64,000 nucleotides of DNA from RGIG8748 sp045646525 (GTDB lineage: Bacteria > Bacillota > Clostridia > UMGS1810), in contig JAZRKX010000007.1 in assembly GCA_045646525.1 (NCBI GenBank), positions 21,271 to 85,270 of the forward strand, read 5' to 3'. Under the pieces are notes generated by a model. That model did no database searches. It was not told the origin of the DNA and saw only the letters and a list, made by a program, of their open reading frames with translations. The position numbers and the translations under genes are program-made. Numbering within the stretch: position 1 is the first letter of the stretch; the number at the start of each line of letters is the position of its first letter. Of this stretch, positions 41,481 to 51,438 are shown one piece after another.

Positions 41481-41649
41481 CTTGGTGCGTATTTCAAGAA
41501 CATCTGCCCTAAATCTGCGCCAAAAACGGAGCCGCGCTGACTCGCTCACTCAGAGCTCGGCATCGCTAAAATTACCGAACCGCATCAGAAATTGATTTTC
41601 GGTAATTTTTCTCCGTTTTTCTGCTTGGGTTCCCAAAATTCATACCAAG
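41481..41649. repeat. Non-coding element with nested inverted repeats
   Basis: In the 325-base gap between 41409 and 41735, three nested inverted repeats share a centre: CTTGGT/ACCAAG (41481-41486, 41644-41649), AAAAACGGAG/CTCCGTTTTT (41522-41531, 41611-41620) and AAATTACCGAA/TTCGGTAATTT (41569-41579, 41598-41608). No credible gene is present. Such nested, GC-richer palindromes in clostridial gaps are usually dispersed repeats; I see only one copy in this window. The rest of the gap holds two AAAAAGGTGATA Shine-Dalgarno-like repeats (about 41410 and 41720). Confidence 0.6.
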
Positions 41650-41734
41650 TGTGAGAGGGGATATCGTATGGCGGATTAAGTAATTGTACTGATTTCGCCC
41701 TTCATGAAATTACTAATACAAAAAGGTGATACAA

Positions 41735-42637
41735 ATGATAAATTCAAAGAGACTTCGCGCAAATATTCTCCTGTTTATTGCCGCATTTATATGGGGTACG
41801 GCATTTGTGGGGCAGAGGCTCGGAGTTAATGTTCTTCACGGGTGTACATTCAACGGCATCCGTTCTGCCATAGGCTGTCTTGCGCTCCTGCCCGTCATAG
41901 CGTTTATGGACGGCAGGGCAATAAAAGACGGCACATACAAAAAAGATAATCTCGGTACGCTCATAATCGGCGGTATAGTATGCGGTATACTTCTTTTCGG
42001 GGCAAGCACCGCGCAGACCGTGGCGTTGGTCGATGCCGACGAGGGCAAGGCGGGCTTTATGACAACCATGTATCTTATAATAGTACCGCTTCTGGGACTT
42101 TTTGTCGGCAAAAAGGTAAGACCTGCCCAATGGATAAGCGTGGTTTTTGCAGTGCTCGGACTTTACTTTCTGTGTATGGAAAAGGGCACAAGATTTACTT
42201 TTGATAAATCGGAAATTCTTCTTATTCTGTGCGCATTTATCTTTTCGCTCCACATACTTGCAGTAGATTATTTTTCGCCAAAGGTAAACGGGGTTAAGCT
42301 CTCATGTCTGCAGTTTCTTGTGGTATTTCTTATAAGTCTGGTGTACATAGTTTTTATAGACAAGCCCTCATTTGCCGATATATTAAAATGCATATGGCCT
42401 CTTTTGTATCTTGGTGTTATGAGCTCGGGTGTTGCCTACACCTTGCAGATAGTAGCACAAAAGGACGCAGAGCCTGCGGTAGCGTCCATCATAATGAGTA
42501 TGGAATCGCTTTTTGCACTTGTGGCAGGGGCGGTGTTCTCACAGGTTATGCCACCCATAAGAGCCATTGCGGGTTGTGCGTTCATGATGGTTGCCATAAT
42601 TCTTGTACAGCTTCCCGAAAAGAGAAAAGAGGTATAG
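41735..42637 (+). CDS. EamA/DMT-superfamily transporter
   Basis: The ATG at 41735 follows AAAGGTGATACAA. The 300-residue protein has ten predicted membrane helices in two EamA repeats: LLFIAAFIWGTAFVGQRLGV with NGIRSAIGCLAL in the first, and ILLILCAFIFSLHILAVDYFS ... AEPAVASIIMSMESLFALVAGAVF in the second. Family members export amino acids or metabolites. DUF523 starts one base after its stop codon. Confidence 0.94.
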   Translation: MINSKRLRANILLFIAAFIWGTAFVGQRLGVNVLHGCTFNGIRSAIGCLALLPVIAFMDGRAIKDGTYKKDNLGTLIIGGIVCGILLFGASTAQTVALVDADEGKAGFMTTMYLIIVPLLGLFVGKKVRPAQWISVVFAVLGLYFLCMEKGTRFTFDKSEILLILCAFIFSLHILAVDYFSPKVNGVKLSCLQFLVVFLISLVYIVFIDKPSFADILKCIWPLLYLGVMSSGVAYTLQIVAQKDAEPAVASIIMSMESLFALVAGAVFSQVMPPIRAIAGCAFMMVAIILVQLPEKRKEV

Positions 42638-42638
42638 T

Positions 42639-43118
42639 ATGCCAAAGATTTTAGTTTCTTCGTGCCTTTACGGCAAATGTACCAAGTATGATGGTACAAA
42701 TAATCTCTTAAAACACCCTCTGTTTCTTAAGTGGAAGAACTTGGGTGAGCTTGTGTGCGTGTGCCCCGAGGAGCTTGGCGGTCTTCCCACACCAAGACCG
42801 TGCAGCGAAATCTGCGATGGAAAAGTTATAAATTCCGAGGGTGCGGATGTTACGGAAAATTTTAATAGGGGAGCACAAAAGGCACTCGAGACGGCGAGAG
42901 AAAACAATGTGATATTTGCTATATTAAAACAGGGCAGTCCCTCATGCGGATGCAAGAACATATATGACGGCACATTCTCGGGTAATAAAATATCGGGAAT
43001 GGGAGTGACCGCAAGACTTCTAACAGATAACGGCATAGTAGTGTTTGACGAAGACGATATGCCTCTTGCCAAGCTTTTGTACGACCATGCGGGCAAGAAA
43101 CATCACCATCACGATTAA
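42639..43118 (+). CDS. DUF523 family protein with His-rich tail
   Basis: GAGGTATAGT precedes the ATG at 42639. The 159-residue protein has the DUF523 motifs SSCLYGKCTKYDG, VCPEELGGLPTPRP, LKQGSPSCGC and GMGVTARLL, with several conserved Cys residues that suggest metal or Fe-S binding. It ends GKKHHHHD, an unusual natural His cluster. The family's function is unknown. It sits in a possible operon with the EamA transporter and luxS (12-base gap). Confidence 0.92.
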   Translation: MPKILVSSCLYGKCTKYDGTNNLLKHPLFLKWKNLGELVCVCPEELGGLPTPRPCSEICDGKVINSEGADVTENFNRGAQKALETARENNVIFAILKQGSPSCGCKNIYDGTFSGNKISGMGVTARLLTDNGIVVFDEDDMPLAKLLYDHAGKKHHHHD

Positions 43119-43130
43119 GGAGGAGTATAT

Positions 43131-43601
43131 ATGAACGAAAAAGGCAAAGAGCTTGTAGAAAGCTTCACACTCGACCACACCAAAGTCAAAGCACCATTTA
43201 TAAGACAGTGCACCGTATACCAAGGTGAAAAGGGCGATATCGTAACAAAGTACGATATCCGCTTCAAACAGCCCAATGAGGACGAGCTTAAAAGCGAGGG
43301 AATACACACTCTGGAGCACCTTATGGCTACATATATGAGAGAGTATATGGACGGTATCATAGACCTCTCGCCCATGGGATGCCGTACAGGCTTTTATCTT
43401 ACGGTATGGCAGAGTCCCGATGTAAGCATTGTAAAGGACGCAGTGTTAAAAGCGCTTTCCGATGTCGTAAAAGCCGACAGTATTCCTGCCGAAAATCCAA
43501 TCCAATGCGGAAACTACAGACTTCACAGTCTTGACCTTGCGAAAGAGTACGCAGAGGAAATATTAAGACAGGGTTTTAACGAAAACTATATAATAGGTTG
43601 A
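43131..43601 (+). CDS. luxS: S-ribosylhomocysteine lyase LuxS
   Basis: The 156-residue enzyme has SFTLDHTKVKAPFIR, the metal-binding HTLEHLMA, DLSPMGCRTGFYL (catalytic Cys) and CGNYRLHSLD. It cleaves S-ribosylhomocysteine to homocysteine and the AI-2 precursor in the activated-methyl cycle. AAGGAGGAG precedes the start. No ordinary terminator follows; a 13-bp inverted repeat spans the rpoB promoter downstream. Confidence 0.97.
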   Translation: MNEKGKELVESFTLDHTKVKAPFIRQCTVYQGEKGDIVTKYDIRFKQPNEDELKSEGIHTLEHLMATYMREYMDGIIDLSPMGCRTGFYLTVWQSPDVSIVKDAVLKALSDVVKADSIPAENPIQCGNYRLHSLDLAKEYAEEILRQGFNENYIIG

Positions 43602-43609
43602 TAAAATTC

Positions 43610-43713
43610 AAAAAGATACAACCTTAACAAACCTATTTGTAAAAAGTGTAAAAAATTTGCTTGACATAATGAAAATGTTGTGTTATTATTATAAATTGCA
43701 GTTGTATCTTTTT
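43610..43713. repeat. 13-bp perfect inverted repeat flanking the rpoB promoter
   Basis: AAAAAGATACAAC (43610-43622) is the exact reverse complement of GTTGTATCTTTTT (43701-43713). The left arm lies just after luxS, the right arm starts near +5 of the rpoB transcript, and the 78-base interval holds the promoter. The right arm ends in T7, so luxS transcripts could terminate there, or a regulator could bind both arms. Confidence 0.65.
43661..43689 (+). promoter_or_regulatory. SigA promoter of rpoB-rpoC
   Basis: TTGACA (43661-43666), 17 bp, TATTAT (43684-43689); the transcript would have a 5' UTR of about 155 bases that shows no recognisable L10-type leader. Confidence 0.82.
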
Positions 43714-43849
43714 TTGTAAATTTGCATTTGTGCACAATGTCTTTTAAATGTGCATATTTGCGGAAAAATTTGGCAATATTATTAGAAAAATTCTAATTTA
43801 CAATAAGCGCTACAGGGTTGCAAAAAAATAATATGAGGTGATTATTTTG

Positions 43850-46800
43850 ATGAAACGACCACATCCCATCATGCTTGGCAGAAATGAAAGAATGAGCTAC
43901 TCCAAGGTAGAAGAAGTTCTGGAGATGCCAAACTTAATTGAGGTGCAGAAGAAATCATATGATTGGTTCATCGATAAGGGATTGAAAGAGGTACTCCATG
44001 ATGTATCTCCTATTTGTGATTTCTCGGGAAATCTTGTCCTTGAATTCGATGACTACTATCTTGATGATAATCCGAAGTACTCAATCGAGGAATGTAAAGC
44101 TCGTGATGCTACATATTCCAAACCCCTTAAAATCAAGGTAAGACTTATCAACAAGGAAACCAGTGAGGTTAAGGAGCAGGAGATTTTCATGGGCGAATTC
44201 CCGCTTATGACAGATTCCGGTACTTTCATCATCAACGGCGCAGAGCGTGTTATAGTAAGCCAGGTTGTTCGTTCCCCCGGCATCTACTTTGATATGCAGC
44301 ACGACAAAATCGGTAAGGAGCTCAACAACGCTACCGTTATACCAAACCGCGGTGCATGGCTTGAGTACGAAACCGATTCCAACGATGTATTCTCTGTCCG
44401 TATAGACAGAACCCGTAAACTCCCTGTAACAGTTCTCATACGCGCATTAGGTATAAATACAAATGAACAGATTCTTGAGCTTTTCGGCTACGATAACACA
44501 CTTGCAGTAACCTTGGAAAAGGATGCTACAACAAACAGCGAAGAAGCTCTTATTGAGATATACAAAAAGCTTCGTCCGGGCGAGCCCCCCACGGTAGAGA
44601 GTGCTACATCGCTTATAAATGCACTTTTCTATGACCCCAAGAGATACGATATCTCCAAGGTAGGCCGTTTTAAATTCAACAAGAAGCTCTCGCTTGCCAC
44701 AAGACTTAAAAACCGCACTCTCGCAAGAGATGTGGCAGACCCCATGACAGGCGAAGTTCTTGCAACAGCAGGCGAGTGCCTCACTCAGGAAAAGGCTGAG
44801 GAAATCTCAAGAGCAGGCGTAAACGAAGCATTTGTAAATATAGAAGGCAAGGAAGTCAAGCTTTTCTCTAACGGCATGGTAGATATCAAAGATTTCATAA
44901 GCTTTGATATATCCGAACTTGAGATAGACGAGCTTGTCCGCTTCAGCGTGCTTTCCGAAATTTTGGACAGCTTCGAATCCGAAGAAGACATAAAGAACGC
45001 CATCGCAGAAAGACGCGATGACCTTATACCCAAGCATATCATAAATGACGATATACTTGCATCAATCAACTATCACTTAGGACTCCAGTACGGAATAGGC
45101 ACTACAGACGATATCGACCACCTCGGAAACAGAAGACTCCGTGCAGTAGGAGAGCTTCTCCAGAACCAGTTCAGAATAGGTCTTTCCAGACTCGAAAGAG
45201 TTGTAAGAGAAAGAATGACCATTCAGGACCTCGATTCCGTAACTCCTCAGGCTCTTATAAACTCCAGACCTGTAGTAAGCGCTATCAAAGAGTTCTTCGG
45301 CTCTTCACAGCTTTCACAGTTCATGGACCAGACAAACCCTCTTGCAGAGCTTACCCATAAGAGAAGACTCTCTGCGTTGGGTCCCGGCGGTCTCTCCAGA
45401 GAGAGAGCAGGCTTCGAAGTTCGAGACGTTCACCATTCCCACTACGGCAGAATGTGTCCTATCGAAACTCCTGAAGGTCCCAACATCGGTCTTATAAACT
45501 CTCTTGCATCCTATGCAAAGATAAATGAATACGGCTTTATAGAGGCTCCTTACAGAAGATTCAACAAGGAAACCTTAAGGGCAGAGGACGAGGTTGTTTA
45601 CATGACAGCCGATATCGAAGATAACTACAAGGTGGCTCCCGCTTCCGAAAAGTTAAAGGCAGACGGAAGCTTCGAGAACAAAACAGTTATCGTAAGATAC
45701 CGCGATGAATTCATCGAGGTAGACCCCTCTCAGGTTGACTATATAGACGTATCTCCCAGACAGATTGTATCCGTAGCTACCGCTATGATTCCGTTCCTCG
45801 AAAATGACGATGCTGTCCGTGCACTCATGGGCTCCAACATGCAGCGTCAGGCAGTTCCGCTTCTTAAGACCGAGTCTCCCATTGTAGGTACAGGTATGGA
45901 ATACAAGGCAGCCAAGGATTCGGGCGTGTGTGTACTCGCAAGAGAAGACGGCGAGGTTATAAGCGTTGGCGCAGACGAAATTGTTATAAAGGGCAAGGGC
46001 GGTCATATAGAGACCTACAAGCTCATCAAGTTCCTCCGTTCCAACCAGAGCACATGTATTAATCAGAGACCCATCGTTACATGCGGCGAAAAGGTTAAAA
46101 AAGGCGATATAATCGCAGACGGACCCTCCACCGCAGACGGTGAAATAGCTCTCGGTAAGAACATTCTCATCGGCTTTATGACATGGGAAGGTTACAACTA
46201 CGAGGATGCTATCTTAATTAACGAAAGACTTGTTAAGGAAGATGTATTCACATCCATCCATATAGAAGAATACGAGTGCGAAGCTAGAGACACCAAGCTT
46301 GGTGCCGAGGAAATTACCAGAGATATATCCAATGTCGGCGAAGATGCCTTAAAGGATATAGACGAAAGAGGTATTGTAAGAATCGGTGCTGAGGTAAGGT
46401 CGGGCGATATACTCGTAGGTAAGGTTACACCTAAGGGCGAAACCGAGCTTTCCGCAGAAGAAAGACTTCTCCGTGCTATCTTCGGCGAAAAGGCAAGAGA
46501 TGTAAGAGACACATCCTTAAGAGTTCCCCACGGCGAAGCAGGTATCGTAGTAGATGTAAAGATATTTACCCGTGAAAACGGCGATGAGCTTGCTCCCGGT
46601 GTCAACCAGCTTGTAAGAGTGTACATTGCTCAGAAGCGTAAGATATCTGTCGGCGATAAGATGGCGGGACGCCATGGTAACAAGGGCGTTATCTCCAGAA
46701 TTCTTCCCGAAGAGGATATGCCTTTCCTTCCCGACGGTACACCTCTCCAGATAGTATTGAATCCTCTGGGCGTACCTTCGCGTATGAACATAGGTCAGGT

Positions 46801-47659
46801 GCTCGAAGTACACCTTGGCTATGCTGCTAAGGCGCTCGGCTGGAAGATAGCTACCCCTGTATTTGACGGTGCTACCGAGGCAGATATCTGCAAAGCACTC
46901 GAAATGGCAGGCAAGAGCGTAGACGGTAAGACGGTACTTTACGACGGCAGAACAGGTGAGCCCTTCGACGGCCCTGTAACCGTAGGTTATATGTACTATC
47001 TGAAACTCCACCACCTTGTAGATGATAAGATTCACGCAAGAAGCACAGGTCCTTACTCCCTCGTTACTCAGCAGCCTCTGGGCGGTAAAGCACAGTTCGG
47101 CGGACAGAGATTCGGTGAGATGGAAGTTTGGGCACTCGAAGCTTACGGTGCAGCATATACACTTCAGGAAATCCTTACAGTTAAGTCCGATGATGTTGTG
47201 GGCCGTGTAAAGACCTACGAAAGCATCGTAAAGGGTGAGACAATACCCAAGCCGGGTGTTCCCGAGTCCTTTAAGGTACTTATCAAAGAACTTCAGTCCC
47301 TCGGACTCGATGTTAAGGTACTTGACGAAAACGATGAGGAAATCATCTTAAAGGAATCTTTGGATGATGACGGCTTCAAGTTCAACTTCGACCGCGGAGA
47401 CGACTTCTATGAAATGGCAGAGCCCATGGATGAGCCCGAACCCGAGGACGATGATGACGATGAGGATGACCTCTTTGCAGACTTCATGAAGAGCCTCGCT
47501 TCTGACGATGAAGACGATTTCCACGATGATTTGGATGATATTCAGGATGTGCCCGAAACAGAAATACTCGAGCTTGATATGGACGACCTTGCAATCGACC
47601 TTGATGCAGACCTCGACGATATCGACAGCAGTATTGATGATTTAGACGGCGATAACTAA
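43850..47659 (+). CDS. rpoB: RNA polymerase beta subunit, with acidic C-terminal tail
   Basis: The ATG at 43850 follows GAGGTGATTATTTTG. The 1269-residue protein has the standard beta features: VEVQKKSYDWF-type N-terminus, the rifampicin region (SSQLSQFMDQTNPLAELTHKRRLSALGPGG), ETPEGPNIGLI, GDKMAGRHGNKG and the C-terminal switch region GGKAQFGGQRFGEMEVWALEAYGAAYTLQEILTVKSDD. The last 100 residues or so are strongly acidic (Asp/Glu runs such as EPEDDDDDEDDLFADF), an extension longer than in most Clostridia. rpoC follows by 15 bases. Unusually, rplJ/rplL are not upstream; luxS is. Confidence 0.98.
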   Translation: MKRPHPIMLGRNERMSYSKVEEVLEMPNLIEVQKKSYDWFIDKGLKEVLHDVSPICDFSGNLVLEFDDYYLDDNPKYSIEECKARDATYSKPLKIKVRLINKETSEVKEQEIFMGEFPLMTDSGTFIINGAERVIVSQVVRSPGIYFDMQHDKIGKELNNATVIPNRGAWLEYETDSNDVFSVRIDRTRKLPVTVLIRALGINTNEQILELFGYDNTLAVTLEKDATTNSEEALIEIYKKLRPGEPPTVESATSLINALFYDPKRYDISKVGRFKFNKKLSLATRLKNRTLARDVADPMTGEVLATAGECLTQEKAEEISRAGVNEAFVNIEGKEVKLFSNGMVDIKDFISFDISELEIDELVRFSVLSEILDSFESEEDIKNAIAERRDDLIPKHIINDDILASINYHLGLQYGIGTTDDIDHLGNRRLRAVGELLQNQFRIGLSRLERVVRERMTIQDLDSVTPQALINSRPVVSAIKEFFGSSQLSQFMDQTNPLAELTHKRRLSALGPGGLSRERAGFEVRDVHHSHYGRMCPIETPEGPNIGLINSLASYAKINEYGFIEAPYRRFNKETLRAEDEVVYMTADIEDNYKVAPASEKLKADGSFENKTVIVRYRDEFIEVDPSQVDYIDVSPRQIVSVATAMIPFLENDDAVRALMGSNMQRQAVPLLKTESPIVGTGMEYKAAKDSGVCVLAREDGEVISVGADEIVIKGKGGHIETYKLIKFLRSNQSTCINQRPIVTCGEKVKKGDIIADGPSTADGEIALGKNILIGFMTWEGYNYEDAILINERLVKEDVFTSIHIEEYECEARDTKLGAEEITRDISNVGEDALKDIDERGIVRIGAEVRSGDILVGKVTPKGETELSAEERLLRAIFGEKARDVRDTSLRVPHGEAGIVVDVKIFTRENGDELAPGVNQLVRVYIAQKRKISVGDKMAGRHGNKGVISRILPEEDMPFLPDGTPLQIVLNPLGVPSRMNIGQVLEVHLGYAAKALGWKIATPVFDGATEADICKALEMAGKSVDGKTVLYDGRTGEPFDGPVTVGYMYYLKLHHLVDDKIHARSTGPYSLVTQQPLGGKAQFGGQRFGEMEVWALEAYGAAYTLQEILTVKSDDVVGRVKTYESIVKGETIPKPGVPESFKVLIKELQSLGLDVKVLDENDEEIILKESLDDDGFKFNFDRGDDFYEMAEPMDEPEPEDDDDDEDDLFADFMKSLASDDEDDFHDDLDDIQDVPETEILELDMDDLAIDLDADLDDIDSSIDDLDGDN

Positions 47660-47674
47660 GAAAGGAGATTAGCT

Positions 47675-50600
47675 ATGTCAGAAAACATGATTGAAGAAAA
47701 GAGCTTTAGTGCCATCAAAATCGGTTTGGCTTCTCCGGAAAAGATAAGAGAATGGTCCCATGGCGAAGTTAAAAAGCCCGAGACCATAAACTACAGAACA
47801 CTTAAACCCGAGCGTGACGGACTTTTCTGCGAAAGAATTTTCGGACCCACAAAGGACTGGGAATGTTTCTGCGGTAAGTACAAGAGAATTCGTTATAAGG
47901 GTATTGTCTGCGATAAGTGCGGTGTTGAAGTTACCCGCGCCAAAGTAAGAAGAGAGCGCATGGGTCATATTGAGCTTGCCGCTCCCGTATCGCACATTTG
48001 GTATTTCAAAGGTATCCCCAGCCGTATGGGACTTATACTCGATATAAGCCCCAGAATACTCGAAAAGGTGCTTTACTTTGCATCCTATATTGTAATAGAT
48101 GCAGGTAAGACCAACCTTGAAGATAAGCAAATCCTCTCTGAAAACGAATATAGAGAAGCAGTAGAAAAGTACGGTGTAGACGGCTTTAAGGCAGGTATCG
48201 GTGCAGAAGCTATAAAAGAACTTCTTACCGCTATAGACTTAGATGTTCTTTCTGCAGAACTTAAGGGAGAGTTAGAGGATGCGCAGGGACAGAAGAAGAC
48301 AAGAATTGCCAAGAGACTTGAGGTTGTAGAATCCTTCAGACTCTCAGGCAACCGCCCCGAATGGATGATAATGGATGTAGTACCCGTTATTCCACCCGAA
48401 ATCCGTCCTATGGTACAGCTCGATGGCGGCAGATTTGCAACCTCCGACTTAAACGACCTCTACAGAAGAGTTATAAACAGAAACAACAGATTAAAGAGAC
48501 TCTTAGAGCTCGAAGCACCCGACATCATTGTCCGCAATGAAAAGAGAATGCTTCAGGAAGCCGTAGATGCTCTTATAGACAACGGCAGACGCGGAAGACC
48601 CGTTACAGGTCCCGGAAACAGACCCCTTAAGTCCCTTTCCGATATGTTAAAGGGTAAGCAGGGACGCTTCCGTCAGAACCTTCTCGGTAAGCGTGTTGAC
48701 TACTCAGGCCGTTCCGTTATCGTAGTAGGACCCGAACTCAAGATTTATCAGTGCGGTCTTCCTAAGGAAATGGCACTTGAACTCTTTAAGCCTTTTGTTA
48801 TGAAGAAGCTCGTTTCCGACGGACTTTGCCACAACATAAAGAGCGCAAAGCGTATGGTAGAAAGAGTTAAACCCGAGGTTTGGGATATACTTGAAGATGT
48901 TATAAAAGAGCACCCCGTTCTTCTTAACCGTGCTCCTACACTTCACAGACTCGGTATTCAGGCATTCGAGCCCAATCTTGTAGAGGGCAGAGCGTTAAAA
49001 CTCCATCCGCTCGTATGTACAGCGTTCAACGCCGACTTCGACGGTGACCAGATGGCTGTCCATGTACCTCTTTCACCCGAGGCACAGGCAGAAGCAAGAT
49101 TCCTTATGCTTTCTGCAAACAACCTCTTAAAGCCTCAGGATGGTAAGCCGGTAACAGTTCCTACACAGGATATGGTACTCGGTAGTTACTATCTTACAAT
49201 CAACAAGCCCAAGGAAGTTAAGATTACCGACCCCGGTGATACAGGCTTTGAAGTGGGCGATATAGTTTGCTACTTAAGCAATCAGGAATTCAACAAGAAC
49301 AACAAGAAAGCCATAACAAGAGGCAAGTCCTTAAGAGAGATAAATGCCGAGCTTGAAGAGGCGGGCAAGAAGCCAGCACAGTTCACCGAAGAGGGATGCT
49401 TTGGAGGTGAAAAGGGCGAAGGCAAGTACTTTAAGAACAACGACGAAGTTCTCATGGCTTACAATGCAGGCGAGCTCCAGCTCCATGCACCCATAAAGGT
49501 ATTAAACAGCCGTACAATAGACGGTGTTACCTACGAGGCTATTATAGATGCTACCGCAGGTAAGATTATCTTCAACAGCGAGGTTCCTCAGGATATAGGT
49601 CTTGTAGACAGAACTATCTTAGATACCGATACCTACAAAGAAAAGGCTCAGAAGCTTCTTAAGCTTGAAGTCGGTATGGAATTTACCGCCGACAAGAAAG
49701 GCCTTGGAAAGATACTTGACAAGTGCATAAGAACTCACGGAACTACAGACTCCGTAACAGTTCTCGATGCTATAAAGTCCCTTGGATACAAGTTCTCCAC
49801 AAAGGGTGCGCTTACAATCAGCGTATTCGATATGAAGATTCCCCAGTCCAAGTATGAAAGACTCGACGATGCACAGCAGGCTGTTGATAAGCTCACAAAG
49901 CAGTACAAGAGAGGTCTTATCACAGACGAAGAAAGATACGAAAAGGTTATCGGTGCATGGAACAGTGCGGTTGATGATATTTCCGATGCTCTTATGGAAA
50001 ACCTCGACCAGTACAACCCCATCTACATGATGGCAACCTCAGGTGCCCGTGGTAGTAAGGACCAGATTAAACAGCTCTGCGGTATGCGTGGTCTTATGGC
50101 CGATACCACAGGTAAAGCTATCGAAATCCCGATTAAGGCTAACTTCCGAGAAGGTCTTAACGTTTTGGAATACTACATTTCAACACACGGTGCGCGTAAA
50201 GGTCTTACCGATACCGCGCTCAGAACTGCCGACTCGGGTTACCTTACAAGAAGACTTGTAGATGTATCTCAGGATGTTATTATCCGTGAGGATGATTGCG
50301 GCACAACCGAGGGTATATTGGTTAAGAAGATTGCTATAGGCGAGGAAGTAATAGAAAGCTTCAGAGACAGACTCATAGGCAGAACAGCTCTCGAGGATAT
50401 ACTTCACCCCGAAACAGGCGAGGTACTTGTAAGTGCAAATTCGCTTATGACAGAAGCTATAGCAACAATGGTTGCAGATGCAGGCGTAACCGAAGCCAAG
50501 ATAAGAAGCATCCTCACATGTGAATGCAGAATAGGTATTTGTGCTAAGTGCTACGGCTCCAACCTTTCCTCAGGCGAAATGGTAGATGCAGGTGAAGCAG

Positions 50601-51424
50601 TAGGTATTATAGCTGCTCAGTCCATCGGTGAGCCCGGTACACAGCTTACAATGAGAACATTCCATGCGGGCGGTGTTGCCGGTGACGATATTACTCAGGG
50701 TCTTCCCAGAGTTGAAGAACTCTTCGAAGCAAGAAGACCTAAGGGTGTTGCTATAATAGCAGAAGAGGCAGGTACTGTTAAGATTGAGGAAACACAGAAG
50801 AAGAGAGAAGCTGTTATCACTACCGAAGACGGCATCACTCACAATTACCTCATTCCTTACGGCTCCAGACTCAAGGTTGCCGACGGAGATACAGTTACTC
50901 TTGCACAGGAGCTTACCGAAGGCTCTATATATCCTCAGGATTTACTGCGCGTTATGGGCGCCAACGGTATAAAGGCTGTTACCGATTATCTTATCCAGGA
51001 GGTACAGAGAGTGTACAGACTCCAGGGTATCGATATCAACGATAAGCACATCGAGGTTATCGTAAGACAGATGATAAGAAAGGTTAAGGTAACCGAGCCC
51101 GGTGAAACCGACCTTCTCATCGGTTCATTAATAGACAGAGCAGAGTTCGAGGCGCAGCGTCGCAAGGCAGTTGCCGACGGCAGAACTGAGCCCGAGTGCG
51201 AGAGCGTACTTCTTGGTATTACCAAGACAGCGCTTGCTACAGATTCGTTCCTCTCCGCTGCTTCCTTCCAGGAAACAACAAGAGTTCTTACGGATGCTGC
51301 CATAAAGGGCAAGAAGGACCCGCTTATAGGTCTTAAGGAAAATGTAATTATAGGTAAGCTCATTCCCGCAGGTACAGGTCTTCCTGTATATCAGGATGTA
51401 GAGATTGTTACACCTATAATCTAA
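47675..51424 (+). CDS. rpoC: RNA polymerase beta' subunit
   Basis: GAAAGGAG precedes the ATG. The 1249-residue protein has the N-terminal zinc site (CFCGKYKRIRYKGIVCDKCGVE), the clamp, the catalytic NADFDGDQMAVHVP, the bridge helix/trigger loop region (GARKGLTDTALRTADSGYLTRRL) and the second zinc site (CECRIGICAKCYG). Length and order match Firmicute beta'. A structured repeat (copy 2) starts 14 bases after the stop and is followed by a strong bidirectional terminator. Confidence 0.98.
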   Translation: MSENMIEEKSFSAIKIGLASPEKIREWSHGEVKKPETINYRTLKPERDGLFCERIFGPTKDWECFCGKYKRIRYKGIVCDKCGVEVTRAKVRRERMGHIELAAPVSHIWYFKGIPSRMGLILDISPRILEKVLYFASYIVIDAGKTNLEDKQILSENEYREAVEKYGVDGFKAGIGAEAIKELLTAIDLDVLSAELKGELEDAQGQKKTRIAKRLEVVESFRLSGNRPEWMIMDVVPVIPPEIRPMVQLDGGRFATSDLNDLYRRVINRNNRLKRLLELEAPDIIVRNEKRMLQEAVDALIDNGRRGRPVTGPGNRPLKSLSDMLKGKQGRFRQNLLGKRVDYSGRSVIVVGPELKIYQCGLPKEMALELFKPFVMKKLVSDGLCHNIKSAKRMVERVKPEVWDILEDVIKEHPVLLNRAPTLHRLGIQAFEPNLVEGRALKLHPLVCTAFNADFDGDQMAVHVPLSPEAQAEARFLMLSANNLLKPQDGKPVTVPTQDMVLGSYYLTINKPKEVKITDPGDTGFEVGDIVCYLSNQEFNKNNKKAITRGKSLREINAELEEAGKKPAQFTEEGCFGGEKGEGKYFKNNDEVLMAYNAGELQLHAPIKVLNSRTIDGVTYEAIIDATAGKIIFNSEVPQDIGLVDRTILDTDTYKEKAQKLLKLEVGMEFTADKKGLGKILDKCIRTHGTTDSVTVLDAIKSLGYKFSTKGALTISVFDMKIPQSKYERLDDAQQAVDKLTKQYKRGLITDEERYEKVIGAWNSAVDDISDALMENLDQYNPIYMMATSGARGSKDQIKQLCGMRGLMADTTGKAIEIPIKANFREGLNVLEYYISTHGARKGLTDTALRTADSGYLTRRLVDVSQDVIIREDDCGTTEGILVKKIAIGEEVIESFRDRLIGRTALEDILHPETGEVLVSANSLMTEAIATMVADAGVTEAKIRSILTCECRIGICAKCYGSNLSSGEMVDAGEAVGIIAAQSIGEPGTQLTMRTFHAGGVAGDDITQGLPRVEELFEARRPKGVAIIAEEAGTVKIEETQKKREAVITTEDGITHNYLIPYGSRLKVADGDTVTLAQELTEGSIYPQDLLRVMGANGIKAVTDYLIQEVQRVYRLQGIDINDKHIEVIVRQMIRKVKVTEPGETDLLIGSLIDRAEFEAQRRKAVADGRTEPECESVLLGITKTALATDSFLSAASFQETTRVLTDAAIKGKKDPLIGLKENVIIGKLIPAGTGLPVYQDVEIVTPII

Positions 51425-51438
51425 CAGAAGTTTTGAAA

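Noticed and set aside
43690..43849. L10/L12-type or other ribosomal leader ahead of rpoB
   Set aside because: rplJ/rplL are not upstream and the 5' UTR lacks a recognisable L10-leader fold; only AT-rich sequence and the inverted-repeat arm are present.
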